Counted from the first letter of the stretch, positions 1-10,633 are shown. The stretch is 64,000 nt of DNA from Candidatus Poribacteria bacterium (GCA_003635265.1 PYIZ01000034.1:274197-338196), one strand, 5' to 3'. Notes: generated by a model not told the origin, from the sequence alone. A program made the numbers and translations.

Positions 1-1153
1 CACGGTTCGCGTACTCAGCGGAATCTTTGGCTTCCTGCAATGCGATCTCAGCTTGCACTCGATCGGCGATGTTAGTATTAATACCAACCCAGTTGATAAT
101 TTGTCCCGAATCGTCCCGAACAGGGGTGCCAATAAAAATGAAAGTTTCATAGGAACCATCTTTTGCCTGAAACCGACACTCGCCACTATATGTCTCGCCG
201 TGCGTGTATGCACGTTCCCATTTTGCGAGTACGTCCGGCAGATCTTCCGGATGTAATGCTTCTGCCCACCGGGTGCCCAGTGATTCCTCGTCGGTGCGTC
301 CGGAAAATTCATGCCAAGCTTTGTTCAGGAGGGCAACTTGACCATCAGCGTCTGCGACCCAAATCACCTGTGGCGCCGCTTGAATGAGCGCCCGATAGAG
401 TGCTTCTTGGGAAGCGAGTGCCCTTTCGGCTTCCTTCTGCTGGGTCACGTCCCGCCAAGTTGACCGACTTGCCACAATCTTGCCGGTTTCATCGCGCATC
501 GGTGTAGCTTGCAGAAGCACGTCAATAGTACTGCCGTCTGCTCGGCGCAATGTTCGTTCTTGCCTGATAACCTCGCCTGTTTCGACGAATGCTTGGGATG
601 TTTGCTGTGCAGCATCTATTGATTCAGAAGCATATAGTTCCAAGAAGGAATTGCCCACAATCTCCTCTTTGCTGCGACCGATAACATCTGCAAGGGTTTG
701 GTTACATTCTAAAATGTTTGAAGAAACCAGATCAACGACAGCCATCATATCCGGTGCGTTTTCGTACAGGTCACGATAGTGAACTTCTGCCCGCTTGCGT
801 TCGGTAATGTCTCGTGCGACGGCATAATATAACTGCTCCTCCATGGATACCGTTGAACTCCACAAGAGCCACTTATACGAACCATCTTTGCACAAGTAAC
901 GATTTTCAAAGGAAACGACATCTTCACCGGTTGTCATGATTTTCTGGGCTTCGGCGATTGTCGCTTCTTGGTCTTCAGGGTGAACAAACTCGATGAATGG
1001 TTTGGTTTTAAGTTCGTCCATTGTAAAGCCGAGCGTTTTTTCCCACATTGGGTTCAGTTCCTTGAAGTAACCATCGAAACCGGCGATACACAGCATATCC
1101 AGCGATAGGGTAAAAAAACGGTCGCGCTCAGTGGTATCGGCAGGAATAGTCAT
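1..1153 (-). CDS. PAS-domain sensor protein (3' end truncated by window edge), probably a multi-PAS histidine kinase
   Basis: Manual reverse translation from ATG at 1153: [43 protein letters not shown]... with repeated PAS/PAC motifs ([11 protein letters not shown]), open to base 1 (...[19 protein letters not shown]). Missing from the ORF track because it has no stop in the window. Confidence 0.85.
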   Translation of the reverse strand, partial: MTIPADTTERDRFFTLSLDMLCIAGFDGYFKELNPMWEKTLGFTMDELKTKPFIEFVHPEDQEATIAEAQKIMTTGEDVVSFENRYLCKDGSYKWLLWSSTVSMEEQLYYAVARDITERKRAEVHYRDLYENAPDMMAVVDLVSSNILECNQTLADVIGRSKEEIVGNSFLELYASESIDAAQQTSQAFVETGEVIRQERTLRRADGSTIDVLLQATPMRDETGKIVASRSTWRDVTQQKEAERALASQEALYRALIQAAPQVIWVADADGQVALLNKAWHEFSGRTDEESLGTRWAEALHPEDLPDVLAKWERAYTHGETYSGECRFQAKDGSYETFIFIGTPVRDDSGQIINWVGINTNIADRVQAEIALQEAKDSAEYANR

Positions 1154-1359
1154 GGCGGTTTATCTCCTTCATTTTTCGGTCTCGAATTTTGCTAATCCGG
1201 GAAGCGAAAGTCCGAACTTTTAGCGCTTTTTGGAGAGGAATAACGAGGCTCCCCAAAGATCGATTAGGCAAAAATTACGCTACGCACACTCTGAATATTT
1301 TTTAATGTCGCAGGTTCTCAATTTTTCTTGCACCGAAATAGGTAACAACTCAAGCGGTT

Positions 1360-3186
1360 TCATTTCTTTTTCAGCACCATCAAGGTCAAATCATCAAAGC
1401 GTTGGGCTTCTCCTTGGAATTCTAGCGTTGACTCATAAATTTCCGAGCAGATTTCACTGGCATCTGCGTCACGGAGTTGTTTCACAAGTTCCTCTAATCG
1501 TTCTTCGTCGTACATTTCGTCATGGATATTTTGTGTTTCGGTAACGCCATCAGTAAAAAATATAACCGTATCACCGCTGTAAAGTTGAATTGTTTCATCT
1601 TCAAACTCTGCTGACATCTGGCGGATCATCTCGTCAGGATACATGCCTATCATTAAGCCACCTGCTTCTAGCCGTTGTAAGCTGCCATCCTGCCGGATAA
1701 CGAGGGGGAACGTATGTCCCGCATTCAGCGAAGTGAGTTTACCTGTCGCTGGATGCAACCGCGCATAAACGAGTGTCGCATATTTGTCCAACGGACTGCT
1801 CTCACGGATAAGAGCATTCAGTGCCATTGCTCTCGTTGGCAGATCTGCTTGCTTTGCAACCTCTGAGAGTAAAGCTGCACGAAGCGTTGCCATCAACAAA
1901 GCTGCCTGCATGCCCTTGCCAGCAACATCAGCAATGACCAATCCCCACGAGCCATCTGGCTCCTGAATGTAACCGTAGTAGTCTCCGCCGACGCCGTCAT
2001 GATGCGGTATGCTCATACCCGTAATTTCATAACCGGGAATCTCCGGAGGTGCTTTTGGCAGAAGATTTGCTTGAATTTGTGCTGCTTCCTCCATTTCCGC
2101 CTGTAATCGACGCTTCTCAATTGCTTCCTGATAAAGCCTCGCATTTTCGATTGCCACGCCGACTTGCGTACCAAAAGCCTCAAGCAAAATGCCATCTTCA
2201 TCGGTAAACTCCAGTGTGACGCCAGCTCTACCCTCCTTACCGAAAACAACGAGTATTCCCAGAATTTCACGTCCAAAGACTGGAACTGCTATCAGATTCT
2301 TTCCGCCAAATAGTGCAGCCGCCTCTTGATCATTGCGAATCTGCGTCCGTCCTTCCGTCGCTACTGCACGAAGCATAGAAAGTGTAGGGTGAATCCTCTG
2401 GTCGGAATCCAAGGGAATAGAAAAACTTTCTAGGTCGGAAGGAAATTGTAAACCAGGTGCGAAGGGATTTCTGATTTCAAGCTGTTGTGTAATCGGATTA
2501 ATAAGCATCAGACAACCCGCGCTGGCATCTAGAAGACTGACAGCATGATTGACGACCTCCTCCTCCAATTGTTCTGTATCTAACAGCTTGGCAATTTGGG
2601 CGGTTGTGTCGGACAGCATAAAAAGGCGAAATTTAGCGGCACGCATATCTTCTTGCGAGCGTGAATGTGCAATCGCAACCGAGATATGGTCAGCTAGGAC
2701 ATTTAATAATTCTTGAATCCATTTTGCCTCTTCAGAATCGTCGGCAAATTCGCCGAGACTGATAACACCTAGAAATTCCTCGTGAATCTTTAGTGGAGCC
2801 CAGAGAGTTGCCTTTAGACCCCGTAACTGTAGCTGAATTTCATCCAAGAACGGTTTCAGTAGGGAAGGAGGTCGGGAAAAATCGAGGGGCGAGCACTGAA
2901 GCAAGATTCCGATTTCATTGGGCGTAATCGGGATGACCAACGCTTCATCCGCAGACGCATCTGCGATATTAATTGATGATTCAACAGCAAGCAGACTTTC
3001 TGCAGGATTGAAGCGCAATATGGCACCTGCGGCTGCTTGCAACGTCTTGAGAACTATTCGCAGATAGGTCTGGCTTGATGCATTAAAGCTGCTCTGCCCG
3101 GAAACGATGGCTTTACCAACCTCTTCAATCTCAGACAGACCCAGAATTAGTCGCTGCGTGGTTTGTTCAGCTAAACCAGTCTGCAT
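1360..3186 (-). CDS. GAF domain(s) + SpoIIE/PP2C-type serine phosphatase (RsbU-like)
   Basis: 608 aa; C-terminal GVGGDYYGYI...LVIADVAGKGMQAALLMATLRAAL...LYSGDTVIFFTDGVTE typical of SpoIIE phosphatases; upstream GAF-like segments. Confidence 0.9.
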   Translation of the reverse strand: MQTGLAEQTTQRLILGLSEIEEVGKAIVSGQSSFNASSQTYLRIVLKTLQAAAGAILRFNPAESLLAVESSINIADASADEALVIPITPNEIGILLQCSPLDFSRPPSLLKPFLDEIQLQLRGLKATLWAPLKIHEEFLGVISLGEFADDSEEAKWIQELLNVLADHISVAIAHSRSQEDMRAAKFRLFMLSDTTAQIAKLLDTEQLEEEVVNHAVSLLDASAGCLMLINPITQQLEIRNPFAPGLQFPSDLESFSIPLDSDQRIHPTLSMLRAVATEGRTQIRNDQEAAALFGGKNLIAVPVFGREILGILVVFGKEGRAGVTLEFTDEDGILLEAFGTQVGVAIENARLYQEAIEKRRLQAEMEEAAQIQANLLPKAPPEIPGYEITGMSIPHHDGVGGDYYGYIQEPDGSWGLVIADVAGKGMQAALLMATLRAALLSEVAKQADLPTRAMALNALIRESSPLDKYATLVYARLHPATGKLTSLNAGHTFPLVIRQDGSLQRLEAGGLMIGMYPDEMIRQMSAEFEDETIQLYSGDTVIFFTDGVTETQNIHDEMYDEERLEELVKQLRDADASEICSEIYESTLEFQGEAQRFDDLTLMVLKKK

Positions 3187-3279
3187 TTAAGGACCTTTGT
3201 TCTGATGTAGCCACTCGCTTAAGGGAAAGAAGCGAGTTTTTAACACAGGAAAATGCCCATGTTTTCGTAAAACTGCATC

Positions 3280-3388
3280 TGTCCAACAGGATAGTAGGTT
3301 GTGCTCAAGGCGAAGCCATAGCCTTAACTCAGGCTGCTATACCCAAATGAGAGCCTCTGCCCCCAAGTACCTACTATCGCACTGGACA
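3280..3388. repeat. Intergenic element bounded by imperfect inverted repeats
   Basis: TGTCCA-N4-GATAGTAGGT (3280-3299) and ACCTACTATC-N4-TGGACA (3369-3388), with an internal AAGGC...GCCTT hairpin. Confidence 0.6.
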
Positions 3389-3495
3389 ATACATTTTCTG
3401 CGCTTAGTGTGAATGTTGGCAGCTAATTTCCCAACTCTTCACATTGGCAAGGCAAGAGATAAACATATCGGTCTCAACGAGAAGACCAAACACTA

Positions 3496-3843
3496 TTAAC
3501 CGGTAAGTGCGGCGATTGCTTCGTCCTCACTCTCAAAATGCTCAAATGTGGAGATTAATCGGCTCCTGATAATGAGGCTCTTGACGTTCTTTTCGCTGAC
3601 GTTGATGACCGCAACTCGACCGCCCTTTTGTACAATGGCTACGTGTGCTCCGAGCAGAGTTCCAAGCCCGGAACTGTCCATCATTGAAACATCAGCAAAA
3701 TCAAATAAAAATTTCGGCGCATCGGAAATCTTTGCGCTTTCCTCATTAATCGCACTGCTGAGATCGCGAACAGATCTTCCAATAACCTTGCCCTTGGGTT
3801 TTAAGATGATGACATCATCTCTTTGACGAATATCGACAGCCAT
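3496..3843 (-). CDS. STAS-domain anti-sigma factor antagonist
   Basis: 115 aa; FLFDFADVSMMDSSGLGTLLGAH matches the STAS phosphoserine motif. Confidence 0.92.
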   Translation of the reverse strand: MAVDIRQRDDVIILKPKGKVIGRSVRDLSSAINEESAKISDAPKFLFDFADVSMMDSSGLGTLLGAHVAIVQKGGRVAVINVSEKNVKSLIIRSRLISTFEHFESEDEAIAALTG

Positions 3844-4313
3844 TAGTTTTCCTCCTATATCTCAATATTAAATATTATAGTCATATCACTGTCTGCCGCC
3901 AGAAACTGTGCTTTTCGCCTGCTATATTGAGGCTTGAAACCCCTCATTGAACAAAGTCAAGACTCTCAGCGTCAGAGATACTTCGCGAAACCTGCCCTTG
4001 AATGCTCTTCAGGTTTCAGAGCCTGAACAGCACTTGTTGAAGCGATGAGCGTTGTCTACGAAAGCGCAATTTTACCCGACGCGGAGTATAGTTTTTTGTT
4101 CCGCTAAGCATCTCTTATTCTAAAGGAGATATAACTTTTTGTCAAGCGTTTAATTTCCATAGTAGGGTCATCTAGTGAAGGTCGGGATTCGGAAATCGCC
4201 TCTACAGGCGCAAGAAATGTCCCGATTTCAAATGAGCATTCCGCTTGACAAGGGGTTGTAAGGTATAATAGAATCTATGCAATGGGGAAACAGTCAGCAG
4301 AAGGGAAAACATC

Positions 4314-4991
4314 ATGGCGAAGATGAAACAGACTGATGCGACATGGGATGCCGTCTTTGATAGAAAGAGTAAAGCAAAGGTTGAACGGAGTACTATTGAT
4401 GTCCTCAAGGGAGTTCTTGTTTTCGAAGAACTGAGCCGCCGCGAAATTCAAAACATTGCACGCATTGCTTACCAGCGCCATTATAGTGCAGGGGAAGTCA
4501 TTATCCATGAAGGGCAGAATGCGGCAGGAATGTATATCATGGTGGACGGCCAAGCAGAGGTCACGAAAGTCTTAGAAGATGGCACCCTCCTCCATCTAAC
4601 AACCCTAGAAAATAGCGAATTATTCGGTGACGTTGGGCTGTTGGATAGTTCGCCACGGACAGCTACAGTTAGAGCAACTCGTGACTCAAGTGTTATCGGT
4701 TTTTTTCGTCCAGAACTACTTGAGCTAATGAACTCAAATCCAAGATTAGCCTCCAAAATCATCTTTAAACTGGGTCAAATTCTCACGGCACGTTTCCGGT
4801 TTATGCACAGCGAATTTGAAAAGGCACAGGCAGAAATTGGTCGTTTGAAGGCACAACTCTCGGCAGCATCAAGCACAAAAAAGGAGGATACACATGTAAC
4901 CTCCAATGGACCTTTCACCAGCGGATCAGGGTTGGAGATTGAAAAATCGGATTCTATCAACCCGGATGCCTCCAGAGAGGAAGAACAGTAA
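4314..4991 (+). CDS. Cyclic nucleotide-binding domain protein
   Basis: YSAGEVIIHEGQNAAGMYIMVDGQAEVTK...ELFGDVGLLDSSPRTATVRA is a cNMP-binding fold; C-terminal coiled coil, no obvious HTH. Confidence 0.85.
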   Translation: MAKMKQTDATWDAVFDRKSKAKVERSTIDVLKGVLVFEELSRREIQNIARIAYQRHYSAGEVIIHEGQNAAGMYIMVDGQAEVTKVLEDGTLLHLTTLENSELFGDVGLLDSSPRTATVRATRDSSVIGFFRPELLELMNSNPRLASKIIFKLGQILTARFRFMHSEFEKAQAEIGRLKAQLSAASSTKKEDTHVTSNGPFTSGSGLEIEKSDSINPDASREEEQ

Positions 4992-6613
4992 TGAACGGTT
5001 CTGCTAATCAGGACATGACGACCCACCCACCTACTGAAGAAGCACCTTCTAAGACGGTTGATCCCCCTACTCAAATCAATACGGAACAGTTACACGCCCA
5101 AACGGCTACGCTAGCCAGAGAGACGATCATACCGCTGACACAAAATGTTGAGACAATGACATCGGATATCCGGTTGGTTGTCCGTGAAAGCCGTGAACAG
5201 ACACGCCAAGCGCGAGTAGCAAATGCCTCCTTGAAAATCATCGCCTTGGGGACAACGTTGATTTCGCTGGCAATTCTTATCGGTGTTGTCTATCTGCTCA
5301 AGGATATCCTCGCACTAGTAGTGATTTCGTTCCTGATCGCTTACATCTTTAGCCCACTTGTAGATCTAATGGAGCGAAAGGGGATCAATCGGACACTGTT
5401 GGTCATTATCATAACGCTATTAATGCTCAGCGGTTTTGCTTTCCTTTCAACAGTGACAGTCAGTAGCATCACCGGACAGATTTGGAAGTTATTACCGGTG
5501 ACTGTGGAACTGGATTTTGAAGATGAATTGGATCGTGGCGAAATACCGGAGGTTTTACGCCAGAAGTTTGTGGAGGGCGGTATCGCACTTTCTCAAAATG
5601 CAATGATCGCTGTTGAAGAGACAGGCAACAGATGGAAGCTGACCGATACAGAGAATCGCCAGACATACGATTTGAGAAAAGAAGAAAACCAACTCAAGGT
5701 TTACGAAACGCTTGGACCTCTTGTCGATCTTGAAAATTTTCATGAACGTCTTGTCGATATAACTACAATAGTATTGAATCAAACCCCAGAATTCCTCCGC
5801 ACACCCCTGCTTAACTATCTTGAGGGCACCGAATATGGGTCAACCTCGACGGAAGTTTCTGACAACAGGTCTATTCAAGCGCTCAACTATGAACAAGTGA
5901 ATGCTCTTGTTGGGCGGATGGAAGAAAGAATTTCGGGATTTGTGCTTGGGCACTCTCAGTCGATTTTCAGTGCAATTGGTAGTTCTGCGAGAGGCGCGTT
6001 TTCAGCATTCACAACCGGTGTTATCATCCTATTTTTAACCTTTTTTCTTCTTAACAGTGGGCACCAGATGAAGAAAGCTTTTATTCAGATTGTGCCAAAT
6101 CGCTTCTTTGAAGTTGCTCTGGTACTGATTCAGGGACTCGACCGGCAATTGGGCGATTACCTTCGTAGCCGTTTGATTCAGACAATAATCATCTCGATAA
6201 TCGCTGCAATTGGGTATTGGATTTTGGGATTGCGGTTTGCACTCCTTATCGGGATTATCGCTGGACTAGCGAATTTGATTCCGTATATTGGTCCATTCAT
6301 TGGGGCAATTCCTGCAATCATTGTTGTCTTTCTAGGCTCCCGATTCGGGCCTGGTTGGAGCCTACTGGCTGTTATCATGCTGACGCTTGTGATACAGATT
6401 ATTGACAACGCGGTTATTACGCCATTGATAATAGGTAAAAGTGTTGAGCTAGGACCCGTAACAACAATTGTCGTGGTATTGCTTGGTGAGCAGTTACTCG
6501 GTTTAATGGGTTTACTGATGGCGGTTCCGATTGCAGCAATGTGCAAGTTAATCATCGAGGAAGTGTGGACAGAATTTAAGGGTTACTCCCAGTCGATTCT
6601 TGTGGGACACTGA
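4991..6613 (+). CDS. AI-2E/PerM family membrane transporter
   Basis: Multiple TM segments and GLANLIPYIGPFIGAIPAIIVVFL, typical of the AI-2E family; start overlaps the previous stop (TAATG). Confidence 0.88.
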   Translation: MNGSANQDMTTHPPTEEAPSKTVDPPTQINTEQLHAQTATLARETIIPLTQNVETMTSDIRLVVRESREQTRQARVANASLKIIALGTTLISLAILIGVVYLLKDILALVVISFLIAYIFSPLVDLMERKGINRTLLVIIITLLMLSGFAFLSTVTVSSITGQIWKLLPVTVELDFEDELDRGEIPEVLRQKFVEGGIALSQNAMIAVEETGNRWKLTDTENRQTYDLRKEENQLKVYETLGPLVDLENFHERLVDITTIVLNQTPEFLRTPLLNYLEGTEYGSTSTEVSDNRSIQALNYEQVNALVGRMEERISGFVLGHSQSIFSAIGSSARGAFSAFTTGVIILFLTFFLLNSGHQMKKAFIQIVPNRFFEVALVLIQGLDRQLGDYLRSRLIQTIIISIIAAIGYWILGLRFALLIGIIAGLANLIPYIGPFIGAIPAIIVVFLGSRFGPGWSLLAVIMLTLVIQIIDNAVITPLIIGKSVELGPVTTIVVVLLGEQLLGLMGLLMAVPIAAMCKLIIEEVWTEFKGYSQSILVGH

Positions 6614-6702
6614 CTTCGGCAGACTCAGTCTACTCTCCAAAATCGGCAATACGAGATCGATCAGGAGACCGTGGGCTACGTTAACCAATTCAGATTTGGC
6701 GG

Positions 6703-8439
6703 ATGACTAGTCACATGACGAACGAAGAAGTAAAATCTGCGCTGCATCGTGGAACCGATTTTTTAATGCAGCAGCAAAACTCGGCGGGCAATTTTGAGGG
6801 GCAACTCTCTTCAAGTACCTTCCCCACTTGTGCTTACGCTTGGGTGCTCTTTGCCCAAGATCAGTCGCCGGATGAAGCATTAATCGATTGGTTGATTAAA
6901 CACCAGAATCCCGATGGCACATGGGGACTTGATGCAGCCAATCAGCCGAATCGAGAAGCCACACTGTTTGCACAACTAATTTTGGAGCAGGTGTGGCAAC
7001 AGCAACCCAACCCGCAACTTGCTGGAGTCCTTGCACGTATCCCTCCGTATCCGCTGAACCTTGCCCTGATAAAACTATCCTACGCAGCCTTCGGCGACTT
7101 CGATTGGAACAAGCTAACTATTCCGAAACGTATGCTCCCTGTGATGACGCTGGCGAAAAAGCTGCTGACGAAGTTCCCCTTCCTCCAATCGTTCCTCAAG
7201 CCACCAACTAATGTCCTTCCACCAGTTGACCTATTCCACACCCGAACCTTTGAGACCCTGTTCATCGCGGAGCAGCACACGCTTGTGCCAGTCTTCATCC
7301 TGATTGAACTCAATACCACTCGACGACCAGAGATGATTGCTTCATTGGTCAGTTGGCTCATAGAACATAAGCTTTCCGATAATAGTTGGTTTCGCGTGAA
7401 TTACATCACCGCGTTGTCGGTGTTAGCACTCATTGAACTTCAAAAGCATATAACAGGTCGCCAAGACACCTTTAATCCTGAACCAACGGAGTCTGCTCAA
7501 TCAGAGGAGATTCAGAGGTTAATCGACGGCGGAATCGCATGGCTGCAATCGACACGGAACCCAGACGGTGGTTGTCGAGAGGCGTTAAATCTCAATATTT
7601 GGGACACGGCACTAAGCGTACTCACGCTCATTGATATTGGCAATGTAGACGCGAATAACACCATTCAACGCGCAGGCAGGTGGTTTATTGACAACCAGAA
7701 TCCGGATGGCGGTTGGGCATTCTCGGCGATGGGAAGGACCGGTAGTCTTCTGAGCGACGCTGATGACACGGCGTTAGCCACACTTTCATTACTGCGAGCA
7801 AAGATACCCAGCGGTGCTGAAGCGATTCAGCGAGGACTTGATTGGTTGAAGGCACACCAAAGTCCCGACGGAAGTTGTAGCACATATCTGCCGGGCCAAG
7901 GTGATGTAGGGTGTGTGAGTCTTACCGCTCACGCAATCGAAGCATGGTGCGAAGCGACAGGCATGGAAGTAGAAATAGATCGAGCCTGTCGGTGGCTGGA
8001 AGGTCAAATTTCCAAAGAGGGATATTGGTCGGATCTTTGGCTTGCCAAACGGACTTATGGAACAGCTTGTGCTATTGTCGGTTTGATCAAAGCAGGGAAG
8101 GCTACCTCTCCGGCGATTGCGCGTGGGGTTCGTTGGCTTGAGTCGGTGCAAAACAGTGATGGTGGTTGGGGCGAGGATATGTTCGGCAATCTGACCGATA
8201 GCACGGTCGAACAGACGGGTTGGTGTACCTATGCCCTATTGCTTGTTGATCCCGAGAGTGCCGCTGCTCGAAAGGGATTGGAGTTTCTCCTTAATCGTCA
8301 GCGTCCGGAGGGTTCATGGGATGCTAGTTGTGTCGGTATCTATTGGGAGATTATCGGCGGTTACGCGGATCCCATTTACGCCGTGGTTTTCCCGCTGCTT
8401 GCGCTGAATCAGTATTTGAAGGGGACCAACGGCATCTAA
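6703..8439 (+). CDS. Squalene-hopene cyclase-like class II terpene cyclase
   Basis: Several QW repeats (QNPDGTWGL, QNPDGGWAF, QNSDGGWGED, RPEGSW) and a DXDDTA motif (SDADDTALATLSLL). Confidence 0.85.
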   Translation: MTSHMTNEEVKSALHRGTDFLMQQQNSAGNFEGQLSSSTFPTCAYAWVLFAQDQSPDEALIDWLIKHQNPDGTWGLDAANQPNREATLFAQLILEQVWQQQPNPQLAGVLARIPPYPLNLALIKLSYAAFGDFDWNKLTIPKRMLPVMTLAKKLLTKFPFLQSFLKPPTNVLPPVDLFHTRTFETLFIAEQHTLVPVFILIELNTTRRPEMIASLVSWLIEHKLSDNSWFRVNYITALSVLALIELQKHITGRQDTFNPEPTESAQSEEIQRLIDGGIAWLQSTRNPDGGCREALNLNIWDTALSVLTLIDIGNVDANNTIQRAGRWFIDNQNPDGGWAFSAMGRTGSLLSDADDTALATLSLLRAKIPSGAEAIQRGLDWLKAHQSPDGSCSTYLPGQGDVGCVSLTAHAIEAWCEATGMEVEIDRACRWLEGQISKEGYWSDLWLAKRTYGTACAIVGLIKAGKATSPAIARGVRWLESVQNSDGGWGEDMFGNLTDSTVEQTGWCTYALLLVDPESAAARKGLEFLLNRQRPEGSWDASCVGIYWEIIGGYADPIYAVVFPLLALNQYLKGTNGI

Positions 8440-8504
8440 ATGTGCTTATGAGTTTGGAGGCCCCCGACTTATCGTTTTTCGCTCATGTTAAGATTTAGTG
8501 CAAA

Positions 8505-8615
8505 GAAACCGAGTTTTGAAGTCCCGATTCTCGGTATCCTCGACGAGTCGGCAAAAAACTCGGTTTCTCTTCGTGTTCCGCTCGTTCCGCAAGGCGGAAT
8601 CCCGATGTATCGGGA
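8505..8615. repeat. Cluster of three consecutive inverted repeats
   Basis: GAAACCGAGTTTT (8505-8517)/AAAACTCGGTTTC (8555-8567); TTCCGC-AAG-GCGGAA (8585-8599); TCCCGAT-GT-ATCGGGA (8600-8615). Confidence 0.75.
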
Positions 8616-8665
8616 CTTGCACTTTCTTTTTATATGAGCCTCGTTTTTCTTACGGTTCACGTCGT

Positions 8666-9337
8666 ATGATTTCTGTTATTATTCCGGTTCTCAACGAAGC
8701 GAAGATTTTAGACCAATCGCTATCTCGACTCACACCTCAACTAAAGGGTCATGAGTTGATTATTGTTGATGGGGGCAGCATCGACGAAACCTCGTTGATT
8801 GCAAAAAGGTATGGACAGGTAATTGCCGCTGAATGTGGCAGGGCTCGTCAGTCAAATGTAGGTGCCGCAGCGGCAAGGGGAGATATTCTACTTTTTTTGC
8901 ACGCAGATGTGTGGCTCGACTCTGGAGCCATTGAAGGCGTTGAAACCGCAATCTCAGTGGGTTATATCGGCGGAGCGTTCAAACAGCGAATTGAAGGAAA
9001 CCATCCCTTGTATCGGTTGATTGAGCGTGCAGCCAACTTCCGAGCAAAACGGCTGCGAATTTTCTACGGCGACGGTGGAATTTTCGTTCGCCGCACCTAC
9101 TTCGATCAAATTGGTGGATTTCCCGATATTCCAATCATGGAAGAGGTTAGATTTTCTCGGAAACTCTGTCAACATGGCGAGGTAACGCTTGTCGAACCGA
9201 GAATCCACATCTCCGCCCGCCGCTGGCAAAAGAACGGCATCCTCCGCACGACCCTAACAAACTGGCTTATCACCTTGCTCTATCTACTACGAATTCCCCC
9301 GCATCACCTTGCAAAGCTGTATCGCCATATTCGGTGA
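8666..9337 (+). CDS. Family 2 glycosyltransferase (TIGR04283-like)
   Basis: MISVIIPVLNEAKILDQSLSRL...HELIIVDGGSIDET...GDILLFLHADVWL. The ORF-track start at 8498 runs through hairpin repeats, so ATG 8666 is preferred. Confidence 0.85.
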   Translation: MISVIIPVLNEAKILDQSLSRLTPQLKGHELIIVDGGSIDETSLIAKRYGQVIAAECGRARQSNVGAAAARGDILLFLHADVWLDSGAIEGVETAISVGYIGGAFKQRIEGNHPLYRLIERAANFRAKRLRIFYGDGGIFVRRTYFDQIGGFPDIPIMEEVRFSRKLCQHGEVTLVEPRIHISARRWQKNGILRTTLTNWLITLLYLLRIPPHHLAKLYRHIR

Positions 9338-9382
9338 TCCGCGATCCAACCAAATGACCTACCAACATCGATCTTGGTGAAT

Positions 9383-10633
9383 CTACTCCCGATATCCCTG
9401 CTTTGCCCAGATCTCTTTCGCATATGCGACTGTTGCCTCCGAAGGCTGAATATCACCGAGGATGCTACTTGACGGTTGACCCTCTTTCTTACGTTTTGGA
9501 TCTGGGGACCAGTCATCATTTTCATACGACTTACGCACCGATTCTGAGCGAAAATCGGGGACTTCGATTGGGACAGAATCAGTGAGGGTAGAACGCCACG
9601 CAAGAATACCGACGATGCTCATATCGATCCCTCGATAAACGTCCAAGTATGGTTGTTCACCTGTCCGGATCGCTTCTGCAAAGTGATAAGTGGTAAAGAA
9701 ATCGCCGCCACCATGCCCTGCGGTTGTTGCTTCGTTATGATGGGTTGGAAAATCGGGTTTGTAGACGATTTCGGTTTCTTCCCCTTCATCTTTCTCCCAC
9801 GGCTCACGCCACACCCGCAGACGTTGTTTGTCGCCATGACGGCTGTTTTCCATCAATCCCTTATTGCCGTGGATACGGACGTAGTTACCGTGCCCGCGCA
9901 ATGCACCATGCAGGGATTTCATTACCGCACCGTTATCCATCCGGCAAATAATGACAGCGCAGGTGTCGCTGCGTTTCATGTGCATCGTCTGGGTTGAATC
10001 GTCGAAATCGTAGGGCACTACAAATCCATTCACCTTCACAGGACGGGTGTCTGTGATATACATCACCGGCGCAATGGAGTGGGTACAGTAGTAGGTAGAT
10101 GGAATCCAATTACGCCAGTGGTTGGTCCCGCAGCTGCGAGCGAGTTTGACTTCGGCAGGATCTGGGTGTACATACTCCCCTTCACCGTACTTAAATTCAC
10201 CGATCCGCCCCGCTCTGTACAGGCGATGCATCTCCTGATTATAGGCCATATACGGATAGTTCTCGGCAAACAGATAAATCTTTCCACTTTTTTCAAATGC
10301 ACGTGCCAATGCTACCGCTTCTGCCAACGTGTGACAGGCAGCACACTCACTCATCACATGCTTGTCCGCGGCAAATGCCCTGATTGCGAAAGGCGCGTGC
10401 TCGTGAAAATAGTTAGCAAGCACAACTGCATCCATGTCGTGTTCAAGGAATTTGTCATAGTTAGTGTAAGTGGTTACGCCGAGTTGGTCACCGACCTGTT
10501 GCAGTTTCTCCTCCCACGTATCGCAGATAGCCACCAACTCAAGCCCGACCGCTATTGCGGATCGCATAAAGGATTGCCCGCGTCCTGCCCCGACAACCCC
10601 CACGCGGATGGACTTATTTCCAGAAGTCTCCAT
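9383..10633 (-). CDS. Gfo/Idh/MocA family oxidoreductase
   Basis: VGVVGAGRGQSFMRSA Rossmann N-terminus; DKHVMSECAACHTLAEAVALARA corresponds to the GKHVxxEKP region. Confidence 0.85.
   Translation of the reverse strand: METSGNKSIRVGVVGAGRGQSFMRSAIAVGLELVAICDTWEEKLQQVGDQLGVTTYTNYDKFLEHDMDAVVLANYFHEHAPFAIRAFAADKHVMSECAACHTLAEAVALARAFEKSGKIYLFAENYPYMAYNQEMHRLYRAGRIGEFKYGEGEYVHPDPAEVKLARSCGTNHWRNWIPSTYYCTHSIAPVMYITDTRPVKVNGFVVPYDFDDSTQTMHMKRSDTCAVIICRMDNGAVMKSLHGALRGHGNYVRIHGNKGLMENSRHGDKQRLRVWREPWEKDEGEETEIVYKPDFPTHHNEATTAGHGGGDFFTTYHFAEAIRTGEQPYLDVYRGIDMSIVGILAWRSTLTDSVPIEVPDFRSESVRKSYENDDWSPDPKRKKEGQPSSSILGDIQPSEATVAYAKEIWAKQGYRE

Noticed and set aside
4245-4269. TTGACA and TATAAT upstream of the cNMP-binding gene
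   Set aside because: Both hexamers are perfect but the spacer is only 13 bp, too short for a standard sigma-70 promoter.
8498-8665. 5' extension of the glycosyltransferase ORF
   Set aside because: Covers repeat hairpins and does not resemble GT2; the conserved start is MISVIIPVLNE at 8666.
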